In this document: positions 61,461 through 64,000 of the stretch, piece by piece
Numbering within the stretch: the stretch's first letter is position 1
How the letters are laid out: the number at the start of each line of letters is the position of its first letter
Assembly (NCBI RefSeq): GCF_008365385.1
Contig: NZ_QOVF01000007.1
Span: forward strand, 93,396-157,395
Length of the DNA: 64,000 nt
Direction of reading: 5' to 3'
Source of the DNA: Halopseudomonas laoshanensis
GTDB lineage: Bacteria; Pseudomonadota; Gammaproteobacteria; Pseudomonadales; Pseudomonadaceae
Program-made: the position numbers and the translations under genes
Notes under the pieces: model-generated
Databases searched by the model: none
What the model saw: only the letters and a program-made list of their open reading frames with translations
Told to the model about the DNA's origin: nothing

Positions 61461-62339
61461 TCAGGACTCCAGTGAACCATCCAGGGTTTTAATCGAGCCA
61501 TACAGGTTCGGCCGACGATCACGGAAGCTGCCCCAGGCGCTGCGGATATGCTCAAGCTGATCCAGGTCGAACTGCTGCACAAGCACACCCTCTTCAGTTT
61601 CGTTCAGTTCCTGGACCTTGGCCCCAAACTGATCGGCAATGAATGAGGAGCCATAGAAGGTAATGTCATAGTCGTCCTGCTCCTCGCGACCAATGCGGTT
61701 ACTCGCCACCAGCGGCATCAGGTTGGCCCCGGCATGGCCTTGCTGCACGCGCTGCCAGTGATCGCGCGAGGTAATATTCGGGTCATGCGGCTCGCTGCCA
61801 ATCGCGGTCGGATAGAACAGAATCTCCGCGCCCATCAACGCCATGCTGCGCGCGCATTCCGGGAACCACTGATCCCAGCAGATACCCACGCCAATTTTGG
61901 CGTAGCGGGTCTGCCAGACCTTGAAGCCGGTATCGCCAGGGTTGAAGTAGTACTTTTCATGGTAACCGGGGCCGTCAGGGATATGGCTCTTGCGATACAA
62001 ACCCAGATTGCTGCCATCGGCATCGATGATCACGATGCTGTTGAAGCGCGCCCGTCCGGCCAGCTCGAAAAAGCTGATCGGCAATACCACTTCCAGCTCT
62101 TTGGCCAATGCCTTGAAGTGTGCAATCGCTGGATTCTGGTCGATCGTGGTGGCCAGCTGCAGATACTCAGCATTGGGCTTCTGGCAAAAATAAGGAGTTT
62201 CAAACAGTTCCTGAATCAGGATGATCTGCGCGCCTTTGCCCGCAGCTTCGCGAACCAGCTTTTCGGCTTTATCAATATTGGCCTGACGATCCCAGGAACA
62301 ACTCATCTGGGTAGCGGCAACAGTTACAAGACGACTCAT
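61461..62339 (-). CDS. aguB: N-carbamoylputrescine amidohydrolase
   Basis: This 292-residue nitrilase-superfamily enzyme makes putrescine, ammonia and CO2. The catalytic triad is visible: Glu in [11 protein letters not shown], Lys in [19 protein letters not shown] and Cys in [12 protein letters not shown]. The start at 62339 has GGAGAG. It precedes aguA. A 13-bp direct repeat lies in its upstream region (62353-62400). Confidence 0.97.
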   Translation of the reverse strand: MSRLVTVAATQMSCSWDRQANIDKAEKLVREAAGKGAQIILIQELFETPYFCQKPNAEYLQLATTIDQNPAIAHFKALAKELEVVLPISFFELAGRARFNSIVIIDADGSNLGLYRKSHIPDGPGYHEKYYFNPGDTGFKVWQTRYAKIGVGICWDQWFPECARSMALMGAEILFYPTAIGSEPHDPNITSRDHWQRVQQGHAGANLMPLVASNRIGREEQDDYDITFYGSSFIADQFGAKVQELNETEEGVLVQQFDLDQLEHIRSAWGSFRDRRPNLYGSIKTLDGSLES

Positions 62340-62352
62340 ATCTCTCTCCTGC

Positions 62353-62400
62353 ACAACAAATAATAGGCTGCCGGACAAGCCCGGCGGACAACAAATAATA
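62353..62400. repeat. 13-bp direct repeat ACAACAAATAATA in the aguB upstream region
   Basis: Copies at 62353-62365 and 62388-62400, 35 bp start to start, flank a short hairpin GCCGG-ACAAGC-CCGGC (62371-62386). Its place just before aguB suggests a regulator or promoter element (inference). Confidence 0.6.
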
Positions 62401-62463
62401 CTGTCTAAACGGCATCGACTCTGATCACGTAGCGCCACATTGGCGCGCAGCTCTCACGTTCAA

Positions 62464-63729
62464 TCATCGCGCGTCGCGTATGCCATACCATAACAGGGCC
62501 AGCGCCCGAATGGCGGTTTGCAGCGCTGTTCCCTGCGGCACCGGCATATGTTTGAGCCGCGCAAACAGATCAAAGCCCTGCTGCTGACCCATCACCGCGT
62601 CAGCCATGAGCTTGCCCGCCAGCCCGGCTAATGCGACGCCTTGGCCAGAATAGCCCTGAGTAAAAAATACCCGATCACCAAGCCGGCCGAAATGCGGGGC
62701 CTTGCTGGCGGTCATGGCTACCTGGCCGCCCCACAGGTATTCGAAATCAGTATGCGCCAGCGCCGGAAACACTTGCGTCATGCGCTGCCGCATGGTCTGG
62801 CGCAAGGCTTCGGGGCGGGCGTCGCGGGCGCTGGCGCGGCCACCGAACAGCAAGCGGCCGTCGGCACTGAGCCGGTAGTAGTCGATCAGGGTATTCATAT
62901 CGCATACCGCTGTGCGCGACGGGATCAACTGATCAGCCAGTTCGCCCAATGGCGCTGTCGCGCCAACATAACTGCCAATCGGCATAAAGCGGCGTTGATG
63001 CCAGGGCAGCAACTGGCCTATATAAGCATTCCCGGCAAGCAGCAGATGATCGGCTCTGACATGCCCCTGTGCAGTGTTTACCGTTACACCGGTACTATCC
63101 TGCTGATAGCTCAGAACCGGAGAGTGTTCGAACAGTGTGGCGCCATGCTGCTCGGATGCCCGCGCCAATCCCAAGACGTATTTCAGCGGATGCAGGTCAC
63201 CGCCGCCCATATCCATAACGCCAGCTTGATAGTCGGCTTTGAGCAGACCCTGCAAGCTGCCCCGATCATGAAAGGCCAGTTGGTCGTAGCCTAGCTTTTC
63301 CAGGCTCGCCTGCCAGGCCTTCAGCTCAGGCACATGCCGCGGCTTGTTGGCGACCAGCAAAATGCCCTGTTTGAGTTCGCACTCAATCGCATGGTCCGTT
63401 ACGCGTTTACGTAACAACTCCACACCGGCAAGACTAAGTTGCCAAAGCTTCCGGGCCTGTTCGGCGCCCAGTTGTTTTTCCAGTGCTGCCTGGTCCGCTG
63501 CCAATCCCGGATTGATCTGCCCGCCGTTGCGCCCAGAACATCCCCAGCCCACGTGTTCTGCTTCGAGCAGAGCTACTGTTTTCCCGGCCTGTGCCAGTTC
63601 GAGTGCGGCCGATACGCCGGTAAAGCCACCGCCAACGACACAGACGTCCACGCGGTGTTCACCCTGCAACGTCGAGCGGGATATTTGTGGGGGAATGCTG
63701 GCTTGGTACCAGGATTGGTTTTCTGTCAT
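62464..63729 (-). CDS. FAD-dependent amine oxidase (PuuB/gamma-glutamylputrescine oxidase-like)
   Basis: This 421-residue flavoprotein has VDVCVVGGGFTGVSAALELAQ (about 23-43) and GWGCSGRNGGQINPGL, typical of the PuuB/OrdL group of DAO proteins. The C-terminal FFTQYSGQGVALAG-type segment (actual FFTQGYSGQGVALAG) completes the FAD site. It lies upstream of aguBA on the same strand, 124 bp away. It could oxidise putrescine, a gamma-glutamyl derivative or another amine; context makes a polyamine likely. The ribosome site is weak. Confidence 0.85.
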   Translation of the reverse strand: MTENQSWYQASIPPQISRSTLQGEHRVDVCVVGGGFTGVSAALELAQAGKTVALLEAEHVGWGCSGRNGGQINPGLAADQAALEKQLGAEQARKLWQLSLAGVELLRKRVTDHAIECELKQGILLVANKPRHVPELKAWQASLEKLGYDQLAFHDRGSLQGLLKADYQAGVMDMGGGDLHPLKYVLGLARASEQHGATLFEHSPVLSYQQDSTGVTVNTAQGHVRADHLLLAGNAYIGQLLPWHQRRFMPIGSYVGATAPLGELADQLIPSRTAVCDMNTLIDYYRLSADGRLLFGGRASARDARPEALRQTMRQRMTQVFPALAHTDFEYLWGGQVAMTASKAPHFGRLGDRVFFTQGYSGQGVALAGLAGKLMADAVMGQQQGFDLFARLKHMPVPQGTALQTAIRALALLWYGIRDAR

Positions 63730-63772
63730 GTATCTATACCGTGCTTTTTTGATTCTGCTTCGGCGTGCGCTA

Positions 63773-63881
63773 GCGCCACTTCCGTTGGCCCTGCCTGGAC
63801 ACGCTCGGCGCCCTCCCTGGGCGCTCGGCATCGCACATCCCTGTGCTCTGACGGTCCAGGCAGGGCCAACGGAAGCGGCGC
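63773..63881. repeat. 28-bp-armed inverted repeat with two internal hairpins
   Basis: Arms 63773-63800 and 63854-63881 pair over 28 bp with one mismatch (A63778/C63876). The 53-nt head contains GCGCCC-TCCCT-GGGCGC (63808-63824) and GCACA-TCCC-TGTGC (63833-63846), so a cruciform or a three-way folded RNA is possible. It starts 44 bp before the amine oxidase start codon. I did not recognise a named family. Confidence 0.8.
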
Positions 63882-63976
63882 ATAACAGTTACCGTGCATC
63901 CTGAATAAAACACCAATCCAGGTTTGCTGGCTGCCTCACCAATGCATATGGTCTTGGCGTCGGCTGCCCTATGCGT

Positions 63977-64000
63977 GACCGTCAGAGCACAGGGATGTGC
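63977..64000. repeat. Inverted partial copy of the head of the structured repeat, cut by the window end
   Basis: These 24 bases are the exact reverse complement of 63833-63856. The flank before it (63961-63976) differs from the long arm of the first copy. The remainder is outside the window. Confidence 0.75.

Noticed and set aside
63773..64000. CRISPR array or integron attC sites
   Set aside because: There are no regular spacers, no cas or integrase genes, and the inverted arms are much longer than an attC site core; only one and a half copies are visible.

Overview
The window looks like a chromosomal segment of a gamma-proteobacterium of the Pseudomonas/Halopseudomonas type. This is inferred from several signature sets: the alginate-regulator homologues algQ, algP, algR and algZ; the hemCDXY cluster; ppk/ppx facing each other next to trxA-rho-ubiD; a hisBHAF run beside yggX-mutY; and a rnk gene with a structured leader. 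Most of the window is ordinary core genome. I see no prophage, insertion sequence, CRISPR array or rRNA.

Layout. 1-1124: the start of a Tat-exported sulfatase, cut by the window edge. 1125-6368: a small sugar-nucleotide/glycosyltransferase locus, with a GT2 enzyme facing a four-gene operon (epimerase/dehydratase, glucose-1-phosphate cytidylyltransferase, SAF-domain oxidoreductase, RmlC-like epimerase) and a perfect CRP/Vfr-type half-site pair upstream of the GT2 gene. 6633-13946: a LysR regulator, a secreted repeat protein of unknown role, rnk, a DUF1329 protein, a secreted M20 amidohydrolase with an AraC regulator, and a second, divergent Rnk-like gene. 14119-19440: tRNA-Thr, a DnaA-box-like cluster, a methyltransferase, a polar amino acid ABC importer, tRNA-Phe and yggX. 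19476-33430: mutY, an AsmA protein, an FAD oxidoreductase, hisBHAF, yibQ-ctpA-envC-gpmI (cell envelope and glycolysis), rhodanese-grxC-secB. 33583-44175: dsbB, a DUF3833 lipoprotein, algQ, algP, an ABC-F ATPase, an SDR, a DUF188 protein, a chemoreceptor, a diguanylate cyclase and hemB. 44206-52469: ppk, ppx, trxA, rho, ubiD and a ferredoxin-type reductase. 52490-60299: hemY, hemX, hemD, hemC, algR, algZ, argH. 60358-63729: agmatine-to-putrescine catabolism (aguBA plus a PuuB-like amine oxidase). 63773-64000: a large structured inverted repeat.

How genes work together. hisBHAF encodes part of histidine synthesis. hemB, hemC, hemD, hemX and hemY serve tetrapyrrole synthesis. ppk and ppx make and degrade polyphosphate. 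envC, ctpA and yibQ act on the envelope and peptidoglycan. aguB and aguA turn agmatine into putrescine, and the adjacent amine oxidase probably continues that route. algZ/algR and algQ/algP are global regulators known from alginate and twitching control in P. aeruginosa.

Most notable signals: (i) both Rnk-family genes carry the same 26-nt leader hairpin with a covarying base pair and a conserved bulged A; (ii) a 28-bp-armed inverted repeat at the right end has two internal hairpins, and its core recurs inverted at the window edge with different flanks, which suggests a family of hairpin elements with variable stems; (iii) a CDP-sugar locus has no recognisable CDP-glucose 4,6-dehydratase; (iv) a cluster of DnaA-box-like sites lies far from any dnaA gene; (v) self-complementary sequences surround the hisA and hisF ribosome binding sites. 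Protein functions are called from motifs and remembered family knowledge. No database search was run.
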